DNA from: an uncultured Collinsella sp.
GTDB lineage: Bacteria; Actinomycetota; Coriobacteriia; Coriobacteriales; Coriobacteriaceae
Reading direction: 5' to 3'
DNA length: 5,765 nt
Assembly: GCA_934654765.1 (NCBI GenBank)
Contig: CAKUGX010000117.1
Span: 1 to 5,765 of the forward strand
A program made the translations under genes and the position numbers. The notes under the pieces were generated by a model, which was given only the letters and a program-made list of their open reading frames with translations, did no database searches and was not told where the DNA came from. Positions 1-5,765 of this stretch are shown here, piece after piece (within the stretch, counting starts at the first letter, position 1; every line of letters begins with the position of its first letter).

Positions 1-730
1 CTTCGATGATGGTGAGGGCGATTATTCTCAAATCGGTGAGGAACCCGCGTCGCGCAATGTATTCCAGGTCGCGACGAACCATCCCGTCGAATCCGGTCGA
101 GTTGCGCTCCGTAACCTGCCACCAGCCGGTGATACCGGGCTTCACGGCCAGGCGCTGAAGGTCGTACTCGGTGTACTCCGCCACCTCATTCGGCAACGGC
201 GGGCGGGGCCCCACAACCGACATCTGCCCCAGGAACACATTCAGGAACTGCGGGAACTCGTCGATGGAGTGCTTGCGGATGAACCTACCGATCTTGGTGA
301 CGCGCGGGTCCTCCCTCATCTTGAACATGGCGCCGGCGATCTCGTTCTGCCCCTTGAGCTCGGCGAGACGCTCGTCGGCGTCCTTGTACATGGAACGGAA
401 CTTCCACATGCGGAAGGTGGTCAGGCTGCCGTCGGGGCGGGTCTGGCCAACGCGAATCTGACTGTAGAAGGGGCTGCCCTCGCTCTCCAGGCGGATTGCC
501 GCCGCCAGCGCAAGGCTGGGCACCGCGATGACCACGAGCACGGCACCACTGAACACGATGTCGAACGCGCGCTTAACGGTGCGGTAGGCCAGGCGCGAGC
601 GATCCCAGTCCATGATGGATTGCATGGCCTTGTTGCGGCCGACGCCCTCACGCCGGTCCATGGCCTGAGCAATCAGCGCCGCCCCCGCGGGCGCATTTGT
701 CTCTGTTACTTCTTTAGCAGCCACAGTCAA
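1..730 (-). CDS. Polyprenyl glycosylphosphotransferase (bacterial sugar transferase), 3' end cut by window
   Basis: This enzyme of the bacterial sugar transferase family transfers a sugar 1-phosphate from a UDP-sugar to undecaprenyl phosphate at the inner face of the membrane, the first step of exopolysaccharide or capsule repeat assembly. 243 codons are visible. Seen: a hydrophobic segment at about residues 56-79 after KRAFDIV, the usual re-entrant membrane helix of the family; RMWKFRSM (107-114); GRFIRKHSIDEFPQF (148-162) with the catalytic Asp-Glu pair D157/E158; MSVVGPRPPLP (170-180); KPGITGWWQV (197-206); and a C-terminal RDLEYI...DLRII stretch. Probably only a few residues are missing. 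It is the short form without the N-terminal four-helix domain of WbaP/WcaJ types. The TTG start is chosen because GGGGA lies 7 nt upstream; an in-frame TTG 11 codons further upstream has no ribosome binding site. It follows loaP after 79 nt on the same strand, so one operon is likely. The sugar specificity cannot be read from the sequence. Confidence 0.93.
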   Translation of the reverse strand, partial: MTVAAKEVTETNAPAGAALIAQAMDRREGVGRNKAMQSIMDWDRSRLAYRTVKRAFDIVFSGAVLVVIAVPSLALAAAIRLESEGSPFYSQIRVGQTRPDGSLTTFRMWKFRSMYKDADERLAELKGQNEIAGAMFKMREDPRVTKIGRFIRKHSIDEFPQFLNVFLGQMSVVGPRPPLPNEVAEYTEYDLQRLAVKPGITGWWQVTERNSTGFDGMVRRDLEYIARRGFLTDLRIIALTIIE

Positions 731-737
731 ACTTACG

Positions 738-742
738 TCCCC
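738..742 (-). promoter_or_regulatory. Ribosome binding site of the sugar transferase gene
   Basis: GGGGA on the minus strand, 7 nt before the TTG at 730-728. It favours this TTG over the GTG two codons later (13 nt away) and over the upstream TTG, which has no purine-rich stretch at the right distance. Confidence 0.6.
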
Positions 743-809
743 GTTCCCCAGGGATCCCCCAATCGGTAAATTCAAGAAATGCAAACGAATAGCTAGTGCA
801 ACGTCTCCC

Positions 810-1400
810 TTACGTTTTGCTGGGAACGTCGAGCGGTAGCAGCTCCCTAAATGCGGAGTCGCCTTCGCCCACGTCTACCAGGCACCAGCGTTTATGACGG
901 TCGATCTTTTTTACGCGGGCCTCTTGCCCCACCAAGGGCCCCTGCTCTATGTGCAACACGCCGTCTTCTATGCGCGCTACGCTGTTGCGCACCACGCCGT
1001 CGTCGTCGAGCACACTGCGGTACCAGTCCTGCGCATCGTCCGGCATGGGCATGTACGCCCGCTCCCTACTGCCGGCGATGCGGCAGCCAAAGCTCAACTG
1101 AGCCAAAGCCCTATCGAGCGCGGCGGCATCGTGCGTAGCAACGAAAAAGTATTCCTTGTACATAGGTTTGGTTTGGAGCGACCAGGCACCGTCCCGCTTA
1201 AACCAGAACTCCTTTTGCATCACAAAAGCATCCTGCATAAGGTTGTGCGGGATAATACGGCGGACCTTTTCGCAGGTCTCGCGCTCTTTTCCATTGGGGG
1301 TGTGGACCAGATACCAGCGGACGCGGCCGTGCTGGCTGTTGGTGGTGGCGCCGTTAAATGCGCCCGGCAGCTGCTCTTGGCGCCGTGCCGTCTGTTCCAT
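810..1400 (-). CDS. loaP: LoaP-type specialised NusG paralogue (transcription antiterminator)
   Basis: A 196-residue NusG-family protein. An NGN domain spans about residues 28-118, with WYLVHTPNGKE (29-39) at its start and the KPMYKEYFFV segment (78-87) matching the family's 'k.l.pgYvFv' strand. A C-terminal KOW-type domain spans about 146-190, with the stretch GPLVGQEARVKKIDRHKR (154-171) that is very characteristic of LoaP. Known of the family: LoaP is not the housekeeping NusG. It binds RNA polymerase at a leader RNA element and promotes processive antitermination through long operons for polysaccharides or secondary metabolites. Position as first gene before a sugar transferase fits this, as with UpxY in Bacteroides capsule loci. 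The ATG at 1400 is chosen because GAGGGGG lies 7 nt upstream; an in-frame ATG 11 codons earlier has no such site. The gene lies downstream of a possibly invertible promoter. Calling it LoaP rather than another NusG paralogue rests on the KOW motif and context. Confidence 0.87.
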   Translation of the reverse strand: MEQTARRQEQLPGAFNGATTNSQHGRVRWYLVHTPNGKERETCEKVRRIIPHNLMQDAFVMQKEFWFKRDGAWSLQTKPMYKEYFFVATHDAAALDRALAQLSFGCRIAGSRERAYMPMPDDAQDWYRSVLDDDGVVRNSVARIEDGVLHIEQGPLVGQEARVKKIDRHKRWCLVDVGEGDSAFRELLPLDVPSKT

Positions 1401-1407
1401 GTTCTCG

Positions 1408-1415
1408 CCCCCTCT
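1408..1415 (-). promoter_or_regulatory. Strong ribosome binding site of loaP
   Basis: AGAGGGGG on the minus strand with a 7-nt spacer to the ATG at 1400-1398. It decides the start against the in-frame ATG at 1433, which would place this site inside the coding sequence. Confidence 0.75.
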
Positions 1416-1489
1416 TTTGGCTTTGCGATGCACGCAAATGCAGGGGCGTTTAGAACAGGCTTCTCGCTCGCAGCTAGGCGCAGTCGCAA

Positions 1490-1506
1490 AAGTACAGGTT
1501 TTTGTA
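1490..1506 (+). repeat. Inverted repeat, left arm (loaP-proximal)
   Basis: A 17-nt arm whose core GTACAGGTTTTT (1492-1503) is perfectly repeated in inverse orientation at 1602-1613. Over 17 nt, 15 positions match. The similarity continues outward with a CAAAA stretch after a small gap. It lies in the transcribed leader just downstream of the predicted start site. Confidence 0.8.
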
Positions 1507-1522
1507 TCTTTCGACAGACGAC

Positions 1523-1528
1523 ATTATA
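1523..1528 (-). promoter_or_regulatory. -10 box of the loaP operon promoter
   Basis: A perfect TATAAT reading toward loaP, about 123 bp upstream of its ATG, in a stretch much richer in A+T than the surrounding genes. At 16-18 bp spacing there is no recognisable TTGACA (the hexamer at 17 bp is GGCAAA), so the promoter may need an activator or be weak. It lies between the two inverted repeats described separately, so inversion of the segment would point it away from loaP. Confidence 0.6.
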
Positions 1529-1564
1529 CGAACAATTAATCAGCGTTTGCCCAGATTACGCAAA

Positions 1565-1585
1565 ATGTACTGCTAGTAGGTACAT
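1565..1585. promoter_or_regulatory. ATGTAC-N9-GTACAT palindrome upstream of the loaP promoter
   Basis: Perfect 6-bp arms (1565-1570 and 1580-1585) around a 9-nt centre. The palindrome is centred roughly 60 bp upstream of the predicted start site and lies inside the putative invertible segment. Its GTAC core also occurs in both outer repeats. It could be a regulator site or an accessory recombinase site; the sequence does not decide. Confidence 0.4.
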
Positions 1586-1598
1586 CTCCATACCCCTC

Positions 1599-1615
1599 TA
1601 TAAAAACCTGTACCT
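1599..1615 (-). repeat. Inverted repeat, right arm (thrS-proximal)
   Basis: Read on the minus strand, this arm is the partner of 1490-1506, with the same 12-bp GTACAGGTTTTT core. It lies upstream of the predicted loaP promoter and 12 nt from the A-run of the last thrS terminator. The transcript from the loaP promoter would contain only the other arm, so pairing within that RNA cannot explain the repeat. Confidence 0.8.
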
Positions 1616-1626
1616 TTTTGTGCAAC

Positions 1627-1654
1627 AAAAAAAGCCGCTCAACCAGCGGCTTTT
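1627..1654 (-). terminator. Second (distal) intrinsic terminator after thrS
   Basis: On the minus strand there is a 6-bp GC stem (AGCCGC / GCGGCT, 1645-1650 with 1634-1639), extended by four A-T pairs and with a 5-nt loop. It is followed by seven T (complement of 1633-1627). The opposite strand has four T after the stem, so it may also stop plus-strand transcription, such as that from an inverted loaP promoter. Confidence 0.85.
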
Positions 1655-1668
1655 CCTATTTTGGTAAG

Positions 1669-1703
1669 AAAAAGGCGACTGCCCTTTGTGGACGGTCGCC
1701 TTT
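1669..1703 (-). terminator. First (proximal) intrinsic terminator after thrS
   Basis: Arms AAAGGCGAC (1695-1703 on the minus strand) and GTCGCCTTT (1671-1679) form a 9-bp stem around a 15-nt loop and end in a T-run, 23 nt after the thrS stop codon. With the next hairpin it forms a tandem terminator that isolates the polysaccharide operon from thrS transcription. Confidence 0.8.
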
Positions 1704-1725
1704 GTTAATTGTTGTGTTACTTGCC

Positions 1726-3489
<1,764 letters not shown>

Positions 3490-3500
3490 GGGTATGTTTT

Positions 3501-3506
3501 CTCCTC
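3501..3506 (-). promoter_or_regulatory. Ribosome binding site of thrS
   Basis: GAGGAG on the minus strand, 11 nt before the ATG at 3489-3487. It places the start there rather than at the upstream in-frame ATG codons at or before 3585. Confidence 0.7.
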
Positions 3507-3580
3507 TCGGATGCCTGATGCAAGTGTGTGCGCCTGGCGCTGGTGCGGCGCTTGCAGGCGCGGCGTTTTTGACTTGCATC

Positions 3581-3608
3581 ATTATAGGCAGGTTGCCTTG
3601 GTATACAA
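3581..3608 (-). promoter_or_regulatory. thrS promoter
   Basis: On the minus strand there is a perfect TATAAT (3586-3581) with TTGTAT (3608-3603) 16 bp upstream as a partial -35. Transcription would start near 3574, giving a leader of about 85 nt. That is too short for a T-box riboswitch, and I see no T-box core sequence, so tRNA-dependent leader control is unlikely. The leader contains GC-rich CGCCGC/GCGCC runs that could fold. Confidence 0.65.
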
Positions 3609-3609
3609 G

Positions 3610-3640
3610 CGCCCGCCGCACCTTAATGGCACGGCGGGCG
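3610..3640 (-). terminator. GC-rich hairpin after the zinc-ribbon gene, possible terminator
   Basis: A perfect 9-bp stem CGCCCGCCG / CGGCGGGCG (3610-3618 with 3632-3640) has a 13-nt loop. It lies about 95 nt downstream of the zinc-ribbon gene and directly upstream of the thrS -35. On the minus strand the following bases are only weakly T-rich (CTTGTATA); the plus strand has ATTTT. It probably ends transcription of the gene upstream, but the poor T-run makes this uncertain. A second looser pairing, GTGGGCG with CGCCCAC, spans 3664-3704. Confidence 0.5.
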
Positions 3641-3735
3641 ATTTTCTACGCATGCTTCATCGTGTGGGCGGGTTGCGGGGCGCGCGTGTTCTCGTAGCGC
3701 CCACGTGGCTTGCGGCCGGCCCGGCGATGGATGCG

Positions 3736-4167
3736 TTACTGGATGCGAGTTCGGCAGTAGGGGCAGACCTTCCAGTGCGCATCGAGCGGGCGATGGCAGC
3801 TGGGGCAGACGTTGCGAACCTGGGTGTCGCACACCGGGCAGACGACAAAGTCCTTCTCGATGGGAGCGCCGCACTGCGGGCAGGTGCCGTACTGGGCAAG
3901 CTGGCGCTCGCGCAGGGCCATGTCCAGCTCCTGCTCCTCGCGGTCGGCCGCGTAGGAGTGCGGGCGCAGTACCAGGTAGGCGATCAGGCCCACAAACGGG
4001 ATGAGCGCGATGATGCCCCATGCCACGTAGGCGCTGGCGCCGCGGCGGCGAGCGTCGATGAACACATAGACGACCGACAGCACATACAGGGCGATGATAA
4101 AGCCAACGAAGGCATAGATGGCGCCCATAAGCTGCGGCGACATGAGCTCGGAGATGTACTTGGACAT
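3736..4167 (-). CDS. Small membrane protein with double zinc ribbon, function unknown
   Basis: 143 residues. Two hydrophobic helices come first (about 14-36 and 48-67), separated by a short basic loop DARRRG (38-43); this pair resembles the PLDc_N-type two-helix module. A charged, probably helical linker (about 73-92, rich in E, R and Q) follows, then a cytoplasmic tail with two four-cysteine zinc ribbons: C96-x2-C99 with C110-x2-C113, and C121-x2-C124 with C135-x2-C138. All eight cysteines are intact, each in a CPxC or CxxC knuckle. Such double zinc ribbons are common in uncharacterised membrane proteins of Gram-positive bacteria and may mediate protein or nucleic acid contacts, but no reaction can be assigned. 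The ATG start follows AAAGG at about 10 nt. The gene is divergent from the FAD oxidoreductase and upstream of thrS, from which a hairpin and a separate promoter divide it. It is a real gene with an unknown role. Confidence 0.88.
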   Translation of the reverse strand: MSKYISELMSPQLMGAIYAFVGFIIALYVLSVVYVFIDARRRGASAYVAWGIIALIPFVGLIAYLVLRPHSYAADREEQELDMALRERQLAQYGTCPQCGAPIEKDFVVCPVCDTQVRNVCPSCHRPLDAHWKVCPYCRTRIQ

Positions 4168-4294
4168 TGAGGTGTACCTTTCGGAATATTTACAGTTCGG
4201 TCAAGTTTACCACGGGGTTTGTTTATATGGGACCACGGCAGGGTACGGGGCCGCTACGGACACAAACATCTCAATCTGTAACAGCTAACGGCGT

Positions 4295-4329
4295 AGACCG
4301 CGAGGTTGGGTGGGAGGAACTCGCGGTCT
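4295..4329. repeat. 10-bp perfect inverted repeat (stable GC hairpin)
   Basis: AGACCGCGAG (4295-4304) and CTCGCGGTCT (4320-4329) are exact inverse partners with a 15-nt loop. No T-run follows on either strand, so it is not a classical terminator. It could be a structured leader element of a long oxidoreductase transcript, or a protein-binding site. Confidence 0.6.
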
Positions 4330-4429
4330 CGCGGGGTCGGCATCCGTGCTGGGCCGGCCCTCGCCTGCCGTTGGCGGGTGTTGCGGGGCTGTTCGCCGCA
4401 TTGCCGCCGCACTAGGGGTGTGCAAACCG

Positions 4430-4457
4430 TAGGATAGTCCTATTGACAGCCTGTCAA
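4430..4457. promoter_or_regulatory. Two adjacent palindromes, likely operator of the oxidoreductase gene
   Basis: TAGGA-TAG-TCCTA (4430-4442) is followed directly by the perfect TTGACAG-C-CTGTCAA (4443-4457), ending 17 bp before the GTG start. A 15-bp perfect dyad at this place is typical of a repressor dimer site (for example GntR- or IclR-like regulators), but the regulator cannot be named and is not in the window. The TTGACA within it resembles a -35 box, yet no -10 follows at a usable distance before the start codon. Confidence 0.55.
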
Positions 4458-4464
4458 CTCGTCT

Positions 4465-4470
4465 GGGAGG
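4465..4470 (+). promoter_or_regulatory. Ribosome binding site of the oxidoreductase gene
   Basis: GGGAGG only 4 nt before the GTG at 4475. The spacing is short, but no other in-frame start has a Shine-Dalgarno match, and the FAD-binding motif begins a few residues after this GTG, so the start is well fixed. Confidence 0.65.
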
Positions 4471-4474
4471 CACT

Positions 4475-5765
4475 GTGGCAGAAACGTTTGATATCGCGAT
4501 TGTGGGCGCGGGCATTACCGGATGCGCTATCGCGCGGCAGCTTGCACGCTATGACCTTTCCATTTGCGTGGTCGAGGCGGCCAACGACATCGCGCTGGGC
4601 GCGTCGAAGGCCAACGGCGGCCTGGTGCACGCCGGCTACGATCCGGCACCGGGCACGGTAAAGGCGCAGGTCAACGCCCGCGGTTGTGAACTGTATGGCA
4701 CGTGGGCTCAGGAGCTGGGCTTTTTGTTTTGCCGCACCGGGTCGATGGTGCTGGGCTTTAACGACCAGGACCGCGCGCAGCTGGAGCAGCTGCGCAGCAA
4801 CGGCCTTGCGAACGGAGTACCCGAGCTATCGACCATCGGGCCCGAGCGCATCCACGAGCTGGAGCCGCGCGCGAGCGCCGAGGCGACGTGTGCGCTGTGG
4901 TGTCCCTCGACGGGCTTTGTCGATCCGTTTGAGGTCGCCATCGCCGCGCTGGAGAACGCCGTTGCCAACGGCGTGACGTTTATGCGGTCCGCGCCGGTGG
5001 AGGCGATTGAGGTCGCTGGCGGCGAGGGCGACAGTACTGCGCGCTTTACGCTGGTGACACCCGCCGGTGACGTGCGCTGCCGCTACCTCATTAACGCCGC
5101 GGGCAACGGCGCCGCGGACATCTCGCATATGGCGGGCGCCGAGGAGTTCCAGATGGTCTGGCGCCAGGGCAACATCGTGGTGCTGGACAAGGAGCCGCGC
5201 ACGCTCATGCCGCTCTACCCGGTGCCGACGCCGGTATCGAAGGGCGTCATTGTGACGGGCACCGTGCACGGCAACACCGTGATCACCGCGACCGCCGCCG
5301 TACGCAAGCCGGGCGATACGCAGACCTACGCCGCCGACGTAAACGCGCTGCTGACCGGCGCGCGCAAGCTGGTGCCCGATCTGGACACGCGCCGCGTGGT
5401 GCGCGCGTTTGCTGGCGGGCGCCCGGTCATAAAGGGAACGAACGACTTCTTTATTGGGCAGTCGGCCGTGATGCCGGAGCTGTTCCAGGCGGTGGGCATT
5501 CAGTCGCCGGGCGTGGCGAGTGCGCCGGCCATTGCCGAGCGCATGGAGCAGGTGTTGCGCGATGCCGGCGTGGCTCTGCGCGAACAGGACGATTGGGACC
5601 CGATTCGCCGCGCACCGGACGACTTTGACCGTGCGCCGCTTGCGCGCAAGGAAGAACTGATCGAGTCTGACCCCGCGTGGGGACAGATCGTCTGCCGCTG
5701 CGAGACGGTGCCCGAGGCCGAGATCGTGGACGCGATTCGGCGCCAGCCGGGGGCGGTTTCGGTCG
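4475..5765 (+). CDS. GlpA-like FAD-dependent oxidoreductase, 3' end cut by window
   Basis: 430 codons are visible of a probable 480-550. The N-terminal Rossmann fold binds FAD: IVGAGITG (9-16, GxGxxG) after FDIA, with the ribose-binding acid E34 ending the second strand (ICVVEA). SKANGGLVHAGYDPAPGT (44-61) and GFVDPF (147-152) are typical of the DAO-type branch that includes anaerobic glycerol-3-phosphate dehydrogenase GlpA and L-2-hydroxyglutarate oxidase. AGGRPV (313-318) and GIQSPGVASAPAIA (341-354) form the C-terminal flavin site. IVCRCETVPEAEIVDAI begins a BFD-like [2Fe-2S] domain with C407 and C409; the second cysteine pair would lie beyond the window. In anaerobes such proteins often act with an NAD-linked FAD partner and a small DUF1667 protein encoded downstream, and oxidise glycerol 3-phosphate; that context is outside the window, so the substrate is inferred. 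The start is GTG with GGGAGG 4 nt upstream. Confidence 0.9.
   Translation, partial: MAETFDIAIVGAGITGCAIARQLARYDLSICVVEAANDIALGASKANGGLVHAGYDPAPGTVKAQVNARGCELYGTWAQELGFLFCRTGSMVLGFNDQDRAQLEQLRSNGLANGVPELSTIGPERIHELEPRASAEATCALWCPSTGFVDPFEVAIAALENAVANGVTFMRSAPVEAIEVAGGEGDSTARFTLVTPAGDVRCRYLINAAGNGAADISHMAGAEEFQMVWRQGNIVVLDKEPRTLMPLYPVPTPVSKGVIVTGTVHGNTVITATAAVRKPGDTQTYAADVNALLTGARKLVPDLDTRRVVRAFAGGRPVIKGTNDFFIGQSAVMPELFQAVGIQSPGVASAPAIAERMEQVLRDAGVALREQDDWDPIRRAPDDFDRAPLARKEELIESDPAWGQIVCRCETVPEAEIVDAIRRQPGAVSV

Larger units (their letters stand above)
1401..1516 (-). promoter_or_regulatory. 5' leader of the loaP operon with two candidate hairpins
   Basis: This is the untranslated stretch of about 115 nt between the predicted transcription start (near 1516) and the loaP ATG. 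It holds two foldable elements. The first is an imperfect stem of 1504-1513 with 1485-1495 closing an 8-nt loop. The second is a perfect 6-bp stem, 1433-1438 with 1422-1427 (TTTGCG / CGCAAA, 5-nt loop), just before the ribosome binding site. Neither is followed by a T-run, so neither looks like a terminator. LoaP systems are known to use leader hairpins as recruitment signals; whether either hairpin does this here is inference. Confidence 0.35.
1490..1615. other. Putative invertible promoter segment (inverton) controlling the polysaccharide operon
   Basis: About 92 bp of A+T-rich, non-coding DNA is bounded by the 17-bp inverted repeats and contains a TATAAT directed at loaP. Seen: the arms, the promoter box, and no convincing gene. 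Known: promoters bounded by short inverted repeats and flipped by site-specific recombinases are common upstream of capsule and exopolysaccharide loci in gut bacteria, often just before a NusG-like antiterminator gene. Inferred: in the orientation shown the operon is ON; after inversion the promoter would fire toward the thrS terminators and loaP would be OFF. No invertase gene is present in the window, so the recombinase would act from elsewhere. Confidence 0.6.
4168..4474. other. Divergent intergenic region between zinc-ribbon gene and oxidoreductase
   Basis: 307 bp without a convincing gene; short open frames here lack ribosome binding sites and recognisable protein character. On the minus strand a TATAAA (4227-4222) about 55 nt before the zinc-ribbon ATG could be its -10, but no -35 matches at 16-18 bp. 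On the plus strand TAGGAT (4430-4435) is a weak candidate -10 for the oxidoreductase. The region also contains a strong hairpin (4295-4329), the GC palindrome GGCCGGCC in the 4350s-4360s, and an operator-like palindrome beside the oxidoreductase start. Confidence 0.5.

Noticed and set aside
269..769. Plus-strand open frame opposite the sugar transferase
   Set aside because: It is antisense to a gene with clear catalytic motifs, and its translation has no family resemblance.
831..840. GAGCGGTAGC, resembling the ops element (GGCGGTAGC) recognised by RfaH
   Set aside because: It lies on the plus strand at the end of the loaP coding sequence, opposite to the direction of transcription, and so cannot be an RNA or non-template signal for this operon.
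1401..1433. Longer loaP beginning at the ATG at 1433
   Set aside because: The strong AGAGGGGG site 7 nt before the ATG at 1400 would lie within the coding region, and the upstream ATG lacks a comparable site.
3490..3580. T-box riboswitch in the thrS leader
   Set aside because: The predicted leader is only about 85 nt and shows no T-box core sequence or terminator/antiterminator pair.
3490..3621. N-terminal extension of thrS to an upstream ATG
   Set aside because: The extension contains the TATAAT/TTGTAT promoter and an Ala/Pro-rich peptide unlike any ThrRS domain. A good ribosome binding site precedes the ATG at 3489.
4167..4415. Small plus-strand open frame in the intergenic region
   Set aside because: It overlaps the zinc-ribbon start codon, has no ribosome binding site, and contains the hairpin and GC palindromes.

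Overview
The window looks like chromosomal DNA from a GC-rich anaerobic actinobacterium of the class Coriobacteriia, most likely a Collinsella-type gut bacterium. That assignment is an inference from GC-rich codon use, protein style and gene content; no 16S or other marker is present. There are five protein genes: four on the minus strand, and one on the plus strand that leaves the window on the right.

Left part (1-1620, minus strand). This is the head of what appears to be an exopolysaccharide or capsule operon. The first gene is a LoaP-type specialised NusG paralogue (810-1400). It is followed after 79 nt by a membrane phosphoglycosyl transferase of the bacterial sugar transferase family (1-730, 3' end outside the window), the enzyme type that loads the first sugar phosphate onto undecaprenyl phosphate. 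The promoter region of this operon is the most striking part of the window. A strong TATAAT box pointing at loaP sits between two 17-bp inverted repeats (15/17 identical, with a perfect 12-bp core) that are 92 bp apart. This is the architecture of an invertible promoter, so the polysaccharide operon may be phase-variable, combining a DNA switch with a dedicated antiterminator. No recombinase gene is in the window.

Middle (1627-3620, minus strand). thrS (1726-3489) encodes a 587-residue threonyl-tRNA synthetase. It has intact editing and catalytic domains but lacks the N-terminal TGS domain. It has its own promoter about 85 nt upstream of the start and ends in two tandem intrinsic terminators, which insulate the switchable operon downstream.

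Right part. A small two-helix membrane protein with two CxxC/CxxC zinc ribbons (3736-4167, minus strand) is divergent from a GlpA-like FAD-dependent oxidoreductase (4475 to the window end, plus strand). They share a 307-bp intergenic region that contains a 10-bp GC hairpin and, just upstream of the oxidoreductase, a perfect TTGACAG-C-CTGTCAA palindrome that looks like an operator. I saw no tRNA, rRNA, CRISPR array or insertion sequence.
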